Source: Gemmatimonadota bacterium
Lineage (GTDB): Bacteria > Gemmatimonadota > Gemmatimonadetes > Gemmatimonadales > GWC2-71-9
Assembly (NCBI GenBank): GCA_003220855.1
Contig: QHTP01000086.1
Location: 1 to 8,948 of the forward strand
Length of the DNA stretch: 8,948 nt
Reading direction: 5' to 3'
Positions 1-6,140 of the stretch are shown piece by piece (position 1 is the stretch's first letter; each line of letters opens with the position of its first letter). Both the position numbers and the translations under genes were made by a program. Under the pieces are notes generated by a model that saw only the letters and a list, made by a program, of their open reading frames with translations, had not been told where the DNA came from and did no database searches.

Positions 1-85
1 CGGAGCGGGCGGAGGAGCCGGCGCTGAGCGGGCGGGGGAGGCGGGGGGAGCCGGAGGAGCGGGGGGAGGAGCCGAAGCCGTGCCA
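1..85. repeat. Low-complexity G-rich repeats encoding a Pro/Ala tail
   Basis: The plus strand is almost only G with interspersed A and C, built from recurring GGAGGAGCC-like units (for example around 10-18, 51-60 and 65-73). On the coding (minus) strand this gives alternating Pro/Ala/Ser codons forming the disordered tail of the FHA protein. It is coding repeat, not an intergenic element. Confidence 0.6.
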
Positions 86-1143
86 GCGGGGGGGGCCGAC
101 GAGTGGGGCGTCCGCAGCATCTGAGTGCCGCCCCCCTTCAAGAAGCCCTGGTTCTCATCCGCCGGCTCGAACTGGAGCTGCACGTCGCCCAGCCGCACCA
201 TGGCGCCGGGCCCCAGCGGCGCCTCGCCCCTCACGCGCTCCCCCTCCACGAACGTTCCATTGGTCGAGTCCAAGTCCACGAGCAGCCACACGCCTTCGCG
301 GCGCTGCAGCTTGGCGTGGCTGGTGGAAATCGACGGGTCCGGAAGCACGATGTCGTTGTAGTCGGCACGTCCCAGGTTCACCACCGGCGTCTTCACCGGC
401 AGGCGCCTGCCCATCAACCCGCCGCTGCGGACCAGGAAGCTCGCGAACACCGCGCCCGAGGCCCGGGCCGGCGCCACGGCCTCGATCCCGTGCACTGTGT
501 GCTTCAGCTGCTCCGGGCTGACCGCCGACCCCGTCGGCGGTGGCGAACTGGACGTGAGCGGAGCCGCCTCAGCATAGAACCGGAACTGCTCTTCCCCGAT
601 GCGGATCACGTCGGTCCGGGCCAGGATGCGCTGGCCCTGCACCTGTTCTTCGTTGACGAACGTGCCGTTGGTGCTCGAGTCGACCACGAGATAGCCACGG
701 GGCGTGTGGACGATCTCCGCATGGCGGCGGGACACGTCCTTTCCGGCAACCACGACGTCGCACCCGGCTTCGCGGCCGAACACCAGGGATGTGCCGGTGA
801 TCACGTACTCGCGCCCGTCCGTGAGGCTCACCACGCGGCCCCCGGACGTCCCGATCGCCGCGGGCTTGGCGCCGGGTCGCAGCTGCTGTCCACCCCCCCC
901 TCCCCCTCCTCCCGGCCCTCCCGCCCCTTGGGGCATGCTCAAGGCCGGCACGTACTGCGTGCTCCCGGAGCGGCGCTCGTCTACGCGGATGACCACCTGG
1001 CCATCGGCCTGGCCCTGGAGCACGGCATGCCGGGGCAAGACACCGGGCCCCGAGAGGGAGATGGCGCAGCCCGCATCGCTGCCGAGCACTATCTCACCCA
1101 CCGGGATGGTGAACGTGTTACCACCGAGTTCAAGCTGCGACAT
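1..1143 (-). CDS. Triple FHA-domain protein, C-terminus beyond the left edge (partial)
   Basis: The reading frame starts at the ATG complementary to 1141-1143 and stays open for 381 codons to the window edge. It encodes three forkhead-associated (FHA) modules, which in this family bind phosphothreonine peptides. FHA1 (about residues 1-85) is degenerate: it has GSDAGC (21-26) and PRH but no NGT loop. A Gly-rich linker (about 95-105) follows. FHA2 (about 105-190) has FGREAGC at 122-128, SRRH at 138-141 and DSSTNGTF at 155-162. FHA3 (about 232-325) has LGRAD at 257-261, a SISTSHAKL stretch, and DLDSTNGTF at 290-298. From about residue 345 the chain becomes Pro/Ala/Ser-rich, like a flexible tether, and leaves the window. 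A GAGGA Shine-Dalgarno lies 9 nt upstream of the ATG. No kinase, phosphatase or membrane segment is visible. FHA2 and FHA3 keep the Arg, Ser-x-x-His and Asn-Gly signature, so both should be able to bind phosphopeptide. The biological partner is unknown. Confidence 0.93.
   Translation of the reverse strand, partial: MSQLELGGNTFTIPVGEIVLGSDAGCAISLSGPGVLPRHAVLQGQADGQVVIRVDERRSGSTQYVPALSMPQGAGGPGGGGGGGGQQLRPGAKPAAIGTSGGRVVSLTDGREYVITGTSLVFGREAGCDVVVAGKDVSRRHAEIVHTPRGYLVVDSSTNGTFVNEEQVQGQRILARTDVIRIGEEQFRFYAEAAPLTSSSPPPTGSAVSPEQLKHTVHGIEAVAPARASGAVFASFLVRSGGLMGRRLPVKTPVVNLGRADYNDIVLPDPSISTSHAKLQRREGVWLLVDLDSTNGTFVEGERVRGEAPLGPGAMVRLGDVQLQFEPADENQGFLKGGGTQMLRTPHSSAPPAGTASAPPPAPPAPPASPARSAPAPPPAP
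893..906. repeat. C8-T-C5 homopolymer tract inside the FHA gene
   Basis: Eight consecutive C residues, a T and five more C residues lie on the plus strand, that is, a G-run on the coding strand. They encode most of the Gly-rich linker between FHA1 and FHA2. The tract is in frame here, and the downstream FHA2 and FHA3 are read correctly. Such runs are prone to slippage, and a one-base change would separate FHA1 from the other two domains. Confidence 0.6.
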
Positions 1144-1152
1144 CTGGAAGCG

Positions 1153-1157
1153 TCCTC
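1153..1157 (-). promoter_or_regulatory. Shine-Dalgarno of the FHA gene
   Basis: The minus strand reads GAGGA followed by a 9-nt spacer and the ATG at 1143. This supports that start codon, which also begins right at the first FHA beta strand. Confidence 0.6.
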
Positions 1158-1183
1158 AGAGCGCGAAACAGGCAGCGCCGGAA

Positions 1184-1229
1184 GTTACGCCCGGTCGCGT
1201 AACCGCGCAAGGAAACACAGGTTACGCCC
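1184..1229. promoter_or_regulatory. Three GTTACGC motifs in alternating orientation (candidate operator)
   Basis: GTTACGC occurs at 1184-1190 and again at 1221-1227, with an inverted copy GCGTAAC at 1197-1203. The first and inverted copies form a perfect 7-bp inverted repeat with a 6-nt loop. The inverted and third copies form a perfect 8-bp inverted repeat (GCGTAACC at 1197-1204, GGTTACGC at 1220-1227). The direct copies share GTTACGCCC. All three lie in the 93-bp gap between the membrane-protein gene and the FHA gene, 41-86 bp upstream of the FHA start. This could be a binding site for a dimeric regulator or a small intercistronic hairpin. No U-tract follows, so an intrinsic terminator is unlikely. 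Confidence 0.4.
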
Positions 1230-1236
1230 ACGAGAC

Positions 1237-2319
1237 TCATGGCTCGGGCCCCTCCGCGATCACCGCCTCCTCACGCCCGACGAGGCCGCGCTTGATCCAG
1301 TGCCAAAACAGCAGCGACCCGACGATCACGGTCGCATAGCTGTTGATGAAGCGCCAGACGAGGGTGTAGGTCGGCAGCTCCGAAGGCTGCACGTAGATCT
1401 GCATCACCGCGGCCGACAGCAGCTCCGCGAGCCCCGACGATCCGGGCGTGGGCGCGAAATAGAGGAGAAACGTGATGAACGTCTGGAGCAGCAGGATGTC
1501 GACGAAGTTGGTGTGCAAGCCGAGGGTGCGCAGGGCGACATAGCCGGCGAGCAGCTTGTTGGCGTGCGATGGCCCGGACAGGAGGATGGCCCAGAGCAGC
1601 GCGAGCCACCCACGCGGCGTGCCGAACGCCACCAGGCACTCGTGTGCCCGGTCGATGCCTTCGCGCAGCTGCTCGATCCGTGCCGCCACCCGGCCGCTCC
1701 GGTGCTCGGCCCGGGTCGCCAGCCAATGGACCGCGTCGCGCAGCCACACGGGGAAGATCATGGCGACCAGCATGAGCACGCCGAGGATGCCGAAGATGGT
1801 GAGGCTGGTGCGAAACAGGTCATAGTACGTGATGCCTAGGATCACGTTGTGCTCCGCCAACGACCGGCCGGCGCCCATGTAGATCGCGAGCGGTCCCGCG
1901 AGCGCAAAGAACGCGACCGTCGCCACGAAGGTCATGAACGTGGAGGTCATGGCCTCGGGCAGACGGACGCCCGCGCGACGCATCGCCCACATCATGGTGG
2001 GGCCGGCCCCGGTTTGAAACGGGGTGAGGTACGCCGCCCAGGCGCTCATGCCGCCGGCGATCACCATGTCGCGCCAGCGCACGCCGGGGTGCACGTGCCG
2101 CGCCACGACCCAGAGCCGCGTGCCGCCGCCCAACCAGTCCATCGAGGCAAGTGCGAGGCCCACCACCATCCAGCCGCCGCGCAGGTGCGTCAGCGCGGCG
2201 ACAAACCCTTCGAGATCTTGGCCGAAGAAGACGAGGACGACGACGACACCGAGGAAGGAGATGACGGCGAACAGCTCGAGGCCGCGCCGCAAGAGCCGCG
2301 GGGTGAGGGCGAGGGGCAT
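1237..2319 (-). CDS. Flippase-like membrane protein, UPF0104 / LPG-synthase transmembrane family
   Basis: This 360-residue polytopic membrane protein has hydrophobic segments near residues 15-33, 50-62, 86-102, 122-148, 172-192, 236-250, 272-290 and 325-342, so roughly eight helices. The family fingerprints are TPFQTGAGP at 99-107 and the APTPGSSGLAE signature at 289-299. Both are typical of the lysylphosphatidylglycerol synthase TM/flippase domain (UPF0104, AglD-like). Relatives move or present lipid-linked substrates across the cytoplasmic membrane. There is no C-terminal aminoacyl-transferase (MprF-type) domain, so this is the stand-alone form and its substrate cannot be read from sequence. 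A basic, charged loop at about 200-226 probably faces the cytoplasm. The start at 2319 is preferred because the next Met (51) would remove the first helix. No Shine-Dalgarno is visible and the upstream bases are C-rich, so leaderless translation is possible. The FHA gene lies 93 nt downstream on the same strand and may be co-transcribed. Confidence 0.88.
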   Translation of the reverse strand: MPLALTPRLLRRGLELFAVISFLGVVVVLVFFGQDLEGFVAALTHLRGGWMVVGLALASMDWLGGGTRLWVVARHVHPGVRWRDMVIAGGMSAWAAYLTPFQTGAGPTMMWAMRRAGVRLPEAMTSTFMTFVATVAFFALAGPLAIYMGAGRSLAEHNVILGITYYDLFRTSLTIFGILGVLMLVAMIFPVWLRDAVHWLATRAEHRSGRVAARIEQLREGIDRAHECLVAFGTPRGWLALLWAILLSGPSHANKLLAGYVALRTLGLHTNFVDILLLQTFITFLLYFAPTPGSSGLAELLSAAVMQIYVQPSELPTYTLVWRFINSYATVIVGSLLFWHWIKRGLVGREEAVIAEGPEP

Positions 2320-2328
2320 GTGGGGGCG

Positions 2329-2334
2329 AAAGTA
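2329..2334 (-). promoter_or_regulatory. Possible -10 box (TACTTT) for the minus-strand membrane gene
   Basis: On the minus strand TACTTT ends 9 nt before the ATG at 2319, with no purine-rich ribosome site in between. It matches a TAnnnT -10 element and would place the transcription start at or within a few bases of the start codon. No convincing -35 is visible, so this rests on position and on the symmetry with 2407-2412. Confidence 0.3.
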
Positions 2335-2343
2335 CGGGGGCTC

Positions 2344-2403
2344 GGGACTGGGGGCTAGGGACCAGGGTTTCCCCCTAGCCCCCGGCCCCTAGTCCCTAGC
2401 CCC
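2344..2403. repeat. CTAG-rich inverted repeats with two alternative pairings
   Basis: GGGGGCTAGGG at 2350-2360 is perfectly complementary to CCCTAGCCCCC at 2373-2383 (11 bp, 12-nt loop). Outer pairs at 2344-2346 with 2387-2389 extend this stem after a mismatch. The overlapping left arm GGGGCTAGGGAC at 2351-2362 also pairs perfectly with GTCCCTAGCCCC at 2392-2403 (12 bp, 29-nt loop). The two stems exclude each other. CTAG appears four times (2355, 2375, 2389, 2396). The block fills most of the gap between the divergent genes. Its composition resembles a dispersed intergenic repeat, but only one copy is in view. Confidence 0.6.
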
Positions 2404-2418
2404 TGTTACTTTACAGGG
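2401..2418 (+). other. Small hairpin abutting the uvrA start
   Basis: CCCTGT at 2401-2406 is complementary to ACAGGG at 2413-2418, leaving a 6-nt loop. The right arm contains AGGG, the only ribosome-site-like bases before the ATG at 2421, and lies only 2 nt from it. If the mRNA begins upstream, the stem could occlude that weak site. If transcription starts at the ATG, the symmetry would act only as DNA. The stem is short and may be incidental. Confidence 0.3.
2407..2412 (+). promoter_or_regulatory. Possible -10 box (TACTTT) for the uvrA operon
   Basis: TACTTT lies in a locally AT-rich patch (TTACTTTACA) within very GC-rich DNA and ends 8 nt before the uvrA ATG. This spacing fits transcription starting at or next to the start codon. 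No good -35 hexamer is seen 16-18 nt upstream, where the CTAG repeats lie. I see no LexA-type SOS palindrome here. Confidence 0.3.
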
Positions 2419-2420
2419 TT

Positions 2421-5249
2421 ATGCCATCGTCCCCCGACCGCGTGATCATCCGCAACGCGCGGCAGCACAATCTCAAGGGGATCACCGTGGAGCTGCCGCG
2501 GCGCGCGCTCACGGTGGTCACCGGCCCCTCGGGGTCGGGCAAGAGCACGCTCGCGTTCGACACGCTGTATGCCGAAGGGCAGCGGCGCTACATCGAATCC
2601 CTCTCGACCTACGCCAAGCAGTTCCTGGAGCGGATGCCCAAGCCGCTGGTGGACACGATCGAGGGGATCTCACCGGCGGTCGCCATCGAACAGAAGAACC
2701 CCACGACCAGCAGCCGGTCGACGGTGGGGACGGCCACGGAGATTTATGATTTCCTGCGGCTGTTGTGGGCGCGGATCGGAACGCCGTACTGCGTGAAGTG
2801 CGGCCAGGAAGTGAAGGTCGACACGGTGCAGGAGGTCGTGGACGCATTGAACGGGGAACGCGGAACGCGGAGCGCGGAACAGAAGGACAACGGCCGCGCC
2901 GACCTGATCATCGCGTTCCCGCTGCCGCCATCGGCCCACCGGCCCGACGTCGAGGTCGCCGCGCAGCTGCGGGCCGCCGGATTCGTGCGCGCCCAGCTGG
3001 ACGGCGCCGTGGTCCGCCTCGATCAGCCCGATGCCGAGCAGGCGGTGCGGCAGGCCGCCGAGGTGCTGGTCGTGGTCGACCGCCTGGCCGCGTCCGAGCC
3101 GAACCGGGGCCGTCTGACCGACGCGATCGCGACGGCCTTCAACGAGGGCGAAGGCGTCGCGGTGGCGCTCGAGAACGGCGACCGCCGGCGCTTCTCCGCG
3201 CACCCGACCTGCTCCCGCTGCGGCGCGGCGGCCCCGGCACTCACCCCGATCCTGTTCTCCTTCAACAATCCGCGCGGGGCGTGCCCCGGCTGTAACGGCT
3301 TCGGCGCGGTGCTCGAGTACGACGAGTCGCTCATCGTCCCCGACGCCGGCCAGAGCCTCGCGCGCGGCGCGCTCGACCCCTGGACCAAGCCCCGCTACGA
3401 GGGCCGCCGCCGGATCTTGCGCGAGGCCGCGCGGGCGAAGGGCATCCCGCTCGACGCCGCGTGGCGCGATCTGAGCGGCGACGCCCGGCACTTCCTGCTC
3501 AACGGCGCGAGGGGGCGGTTCCTCGGCATGTTTCCGTTCCTCGAGCGGCTCGAGGCGAAGCGCTACAAGCAGTACATCCGGGTGTTCCTGCGGCAGTACC
3601 AGCTCGCCAAGACCTGCCCCGCCTGCGGCGGGGCGCGGCTCAAGCCGGAAGCGCTGGCGGTGCGCGTGGGCGGCAAGAACGTCGCGGAGGTGTCCGCGCT
3701 CACGGCCGGGGCGTTGCGCGACTGGATCGCCGGCCTCACGCTCACCGATTTCCAGCACGCCGTGGCCGTACACATCCTGGCCGAGCTCGGCGCGCGCGTC
3801 TCGTTCGTGAACGACGTGGGTCTGGGATATCTCACGCTCGACCGGCTCACCCGCACGCTCTCGGGCGGCGAGGCGCAGCGCATCGCGCTCTCCAACGCGC
3901 TCGGGGCGCACCTGGTCGATACCCTGTACGTGCTCGACGAGCCGACGATCGGACTCCACCCGGCGGACACGGGCCGGCTGCTCGGCCTGCTGCGCCGGCT
4001 CGCGGACGCGGGCAACACGGTCGTGGTGGTGGAGCACGACCCGGCGGCGATGCGCGCCGCCGACTGGATGGTGGAGCTCGGGCCCGGGAGCGGTGACGCG
4101 GGCGGCGGACTCGTCTACCAGGGGCCCGCCGCGGGTGTGCGCGACGCGGGCACGCTCACCGGTCAATACCTCTCGGGCGAGAAACGCATCGGGGTACCCT
4201 CGGCGCGTCGCGCCGCCAGGGGAGGACGCTGGCTGGGCGTGAAGGGTGCGCGCCAGCACAATCTCCGGGACGTGGATGCCCAAATTCCGCTGGGAACACT
4301 CACGGCGGTGACGGGCGTGTCCGGATCGGGCAAGTCGACGCTCGTCCACGACGTGCTGTTCCGCCAGCTTGCGGCCCGGCTGACGGGCGGACATGGCGCC
4401 AAGCAGCACCTGGGCGAGCCGGTCGGCGCGGTGCGCGCGCTGGAGGGCTGGGAAGCGATCAGCGACGTCGTGCTCGTGGACCAGGCCCCGATCGGTCGCA
4501 CGCCCCGGTCCAACCCGATCACCTACATCAAGGCGTTCGACGAGCTGCGGGCCCTGTTCGCCGCCGAGCCGCTGGCACGCGCCCGCGGCTTCACCGCGAG
4601 CACGTTCTCGTTCAACGTGGCGGGCGGGCGCTGCGAGGCGTGCGAGGGAGCGGGCCACGTGCTGATCGAGATGGTGTTCCTCGCGAACGTGTTCGTGCCG
4701 TGCGAGGTGTGCGGGGGGAAACGCTTCAAGAAGGAAGTCCTCGAGGTGAAGCTGGGCGGCAGCTCGATTCACCAGGTGCTGGAATGGACCGTGGACCAGG
4801 CGCTCGCCCGGCTGCACCGCCAGCCCCGCCTGGCGCGCGCGCTGTGGCACCTGCAGCAGGTGGGACTGGGCTACCTGCGGCTCGGCCAGCCGGCCACCAC
4901 GCTCTCGGGAGGCGAAGCGCAGCGACTCAAGATCGCGCGCGAGCTGGCGCTGGCGAGCGGCAAGGCACGGCGCGGGCGCAAGCTCTACATCCTGGACGAG
5001 CCCACCACCGGCCTGCACCTCGACGACGTGCGGACCCTGTGCCGTGTGCTCGATCGCCTGGTGGACGCCGGTCATACGGTGCTCGTCATCGAGCACCACC
5101 TCGACGTCGTGAAGCGGGCCGATTGGGTGATCGAGATGGGCCCGGGCGCGGGCGACGCCGGCGGCCGGGTGGTGGCGCAGGGGCCGCCCGAGGAGATCGC
5201 GCGAGTCGCCGAGTCGCCGACGGGTCGGTATTTGCGGGATCTGGCATGA
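2421..5249 (+). CDS. uvrA: UvrA, ABC-type excinuclease ATPase subunit (possibly a second-copy paralogue)
   Basis: At 942 residues this is the normal UvrA size (E. coli about 940). UvrA dimers scan DNA for bulky lesions and load UvrB in nucleotide excision repair. Both ATPase halves are intact. In the first half, Walker A GPSGSGKST is at 35-43, LSGGEAQR at 480-487 and Walker B LYVLDEP at 502-508. In the second half, GVSGSGKST is at 632-640, LSGGEAQR at 828-835 and LYILDEP at 855-861. Zinc-finger Cys pairs are C264/C267 with C288/C291, and C738/C741 with C761/C764. Further CxxC pairs occur at 124/127 and 399/402. IGRTPRSNP and FSFNVAGGRCEAC in the second half are classic UvrA blocks. The UvrB-binding region (about 130-260) is recognisable but short and carries a repeat-derived stretch. 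SSRSTVGTATE replaces the usual NPRSTVGT-TE, and the segment before C399 differs from the canonical insertion domain. This points to a divergent second-copy clade (inference). The stop overlaps the start of the transporter gene. Confidence 0.96.
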   Translation: MPSSPDRVIIRNARQHNLKGITVELPRRALTVVTGPSGSGKSTLAFDTLYAEGQRRYIESLSTYAKQFLERMPKPLVDTIEGISPAVAIEQKNPTTSSRSTVGTATEIYDFLRLLWARIGTPYCVKCGQEVKVDTVQEVVDALNGERGTRSAEQKDNGRADLIIAFPLPPSAHRPDVEVAAQLRAAGFVRAQLDGAVVRLDQPDAEQAVRQAAEVLVVVDRLAASEPNRGRLTDAIATAFNEGEGVAVALENGDRRRFSAHPTCSRCGAAAPALTPILFSFNNPRGACPGCNGFGAVLEYDESLIVPDAGQSLARGALDPWTKPRYEGRRRILREAARAKGIPLDAAWRDLSGDARHFLLNGARGRFLGMFPFLERLEAKRYKQYIRVFLRQYQLAKTCPACGGARLKPEALAVRVGGKNVAEVSALTAGALRDWIAGLTLTDFQHAVAVHILAELGARVSFVNDVGLGYLTLDRLTRTLSGGEAQRIALSNALGAHLVDTLYVLDEPTIGLHPADTGRLLGLLRRLADAGNTVVVVEHDPAAMRAADWMVELGPGSGDAGGGLVYQGPAAGVRDAGTLTGQYLSGEKRIGVPSARRAARGGRWLGVKGARQHNLRDVDAQIPLGTLTAVTGVSGSGKSTLVHDVLFRQLAARLTGGHGAKQHLGEPVGAVRALEGWEAISDVVLVDQAPIGRTPRSNPITYIKAFDELRALFAAEPLARARGFTASTFSFNVAGGRCEACEGAGHVLIEMVFLANVFVPCEVCGGKRFKKEVLEVKLGGSSIHQVLEWTVDQALARLHRQPRLARALWHLQQVGLGYLRLGQPATTLSGGEAQRLKIARELALASGKARRGRKLYILDEPTTGLHLDDVRTLCRVLDRLVDAGHTVLVIEHHLDVVKRADWVIEMGPGAGDAGGRVVAQGPPEEIARVAESPTGRYLRDLA
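2855..2880 (+). repeat. In-frame GGAACGC tandem repeat inside uvrA
   Basis: Units are GGAACGC (2855-2861), GGAACGC (2862-2868), GGAGCGC (2869-2875) and a partial GGAAC (2876-2880), about 3.7 copies of a 7-mer. Three units are 21 nt, so the frame is kept. They encode residues about 145-154 (GERGTRSAEQ), a charged polar linker between the CxxC pair at 124/127 and the UvrB-binding region. Confidence 0.6.
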
Positions 5250-6127
5250 CGCGACGCCAGGCGGACCTCGCGCTGCTCACGGCCACGTTCCTGTGGGGGA
5301 CGAGCTTCGTGGCCGTGAAGAGCGCGCTCGCCGACGCCACGCCGTTCGCCTTCATCGCCGTGCGCTTCGGGATCGCGGCACTCGCGCTCGCGCCGGGCAC
5401 GCACTTCCGCCCCGGCCCCGGCCGCGGGGAGCTCGTGGGCGGCCTGCTGTTGGGCACGCTCGTGGCCGTGGGCTTCATTTCCCAGACCGCAGGCCTCGTG
5501 ATCACGACGCCGTCGCGTTCCGCGTTCATCGTCGCCGTGTCGTCGATCCTGGCACCGGTGATCGCCCTGGCGCTCCTGGGCCAGCGCCCCAGCTGGCTCG
5601 CGGCGGCGGCGCTGGCGCTCGCGATGTTCGGCATCTACCTGCTCACGGCGCCGGACGCCGGCGGCCTGAACCGCGGCGACCTGCTCACGCTGATTTGCGC
5701 GGCGTGCTTCGGGGGCCAGATCGTGGCCGTCACGGTCCTGTCCCCCCGCTACGATGCGCGCCGCCTCGTGTTCTGGCAGATCGCCGTGACGGCCGTGCTC
5801 GGGGCGCTCGCCGCCGGCCTGCTCGAGCACCCGCACATCCGTTGGACGCCCCGCTTTCTCGGCGCACTCGGGTACACGGTACTGTTCGCAAGCACGATTT
5901 GCTTCCTGCTCCAAATGTCCGCACAGCGACACATGTCGTCGGCGCGGGCGGCATTGATCTTCTGCTTCGAGCCGCTGTTCGCCGCGCTCACCTCCTGGCT
6001 GGTGCTCGGGGAGCGGCTCTTACTGGTGCAGTGGGTAGGCGGTGCGCTGATCCTGCTCGGCATGCTGGTGGCGGAGCCACCCTGGCAACCGGAGCCGGCG
6101 CGAAGCGCGGCGACACTGGACGGCTGA
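5246..6127 (+). CDS. DMT-superfamily (EamA/RhaT-like) transporter
   Basis: This 293-residue, very hydrophobic protein has about ten transmembrane segments arranged as two EamA repeats. The N-terminal repeat opens with LLTATFLWGTSFVAVKSAL (9-27), the usual EamA start. It is closed by a helix ending FGIYLLTAP near residue 130. The second repeat starts near 140 (GDLLTLICAACFGGQ) and ends in a helix with GGALILLGMLVAE (about 263-275). The block with ALIFCFEPLFAALTSWLVLGE (about 235-255) is the family's strongest fingerprint. Relatives export metabolites, amino acids or drugs across the inner membrane, and the substrate cannot be deduced here. The ATG at 5246 overlaps the uvrA stop (ATGA), which suggests translational coupling. 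An extended frame reaches upstream to 4640, but that part is a shadow of uvrA. The kinase gene begins 13 nt after the stop. Confidence 0.93.
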   Translation: MTRRQADLALLTATFLWGTSFVAVKSALADATPFAFIAVRFGIAALALAPGTHFRPGPGRGELVGGLLLGTLVAVGFISQTAGLVITTPSRSAFIVAVSSILAPVIALALLGQRPSWLAAAALALAMFGIYLLTAPDAGGLNRGDLLTLICAACFGGQIVAVTVLSPRYDARRLVFWQIAVTAVLGALAAGLLEHPHIRWTPRFLGALGYTVLFASTICFLLQMSAQRHMSSARAALIFCFEPLFAALTSWLVLGERLLLVQWVGGALILLGMLVAEPPWQPEPARSAATLDG

Positions 6128-6140
6128 GGTCCCGACCGGC

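Noticed and set aside
1184..1203. Intrinsic terminator between the membrane-protein gene and the FHA gene
   Set aside because: The 7-bp stem is short, and on the minus strand no U-run follows it. A regulatory site or chance structure is a better reading.
103..1839. A 578-codon plus-strand open frame
   Set aside because: It is antisense to the FHA gene and the membrane-protein gene. Its translation is Arg/His/Pro/Gly-rich with no recognisable domain, as expected for a shadow in high-GC DNA.
2350..2383. Bidirectional intrinsic terminator in the divergent gap
   Set aside because: Both flanking genes start here rather than end, so there is no upstream transcript to stop, and flanking T-runs are short. 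It is better described as a repeat.
2344..2403. CRISPR-like or transposon-end repeats
   Set aside because: There are no regularly spaced repeat/spacer units, no transposase gene and no target duplication.
2401..2418. LexA/SOS operator at uvrA
   Set aside because: The palindrome CCCTGT-N6-ACAGGG does not match the CTGT-N8-ACAG or GAAC-N4-GTTC spacing. CTGT to ACAG here is separated by 6 nt, so I do not call it a LexA box.
2670..5099. An 809-codon minus-strand open frame under uvrA
   Set aside because: It is fully antisense to a complete UvrA with all motifs intact. The product is low-complexity and Arg/His/Glu-rich and has no family signature.
4640..5245. N-terminal extension of the transporter frame upstream of 5246
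   Set aside because: The extension is the out-of-frame reading of the uvrA 3' end. EamA homology begins only after the Met at 5246.
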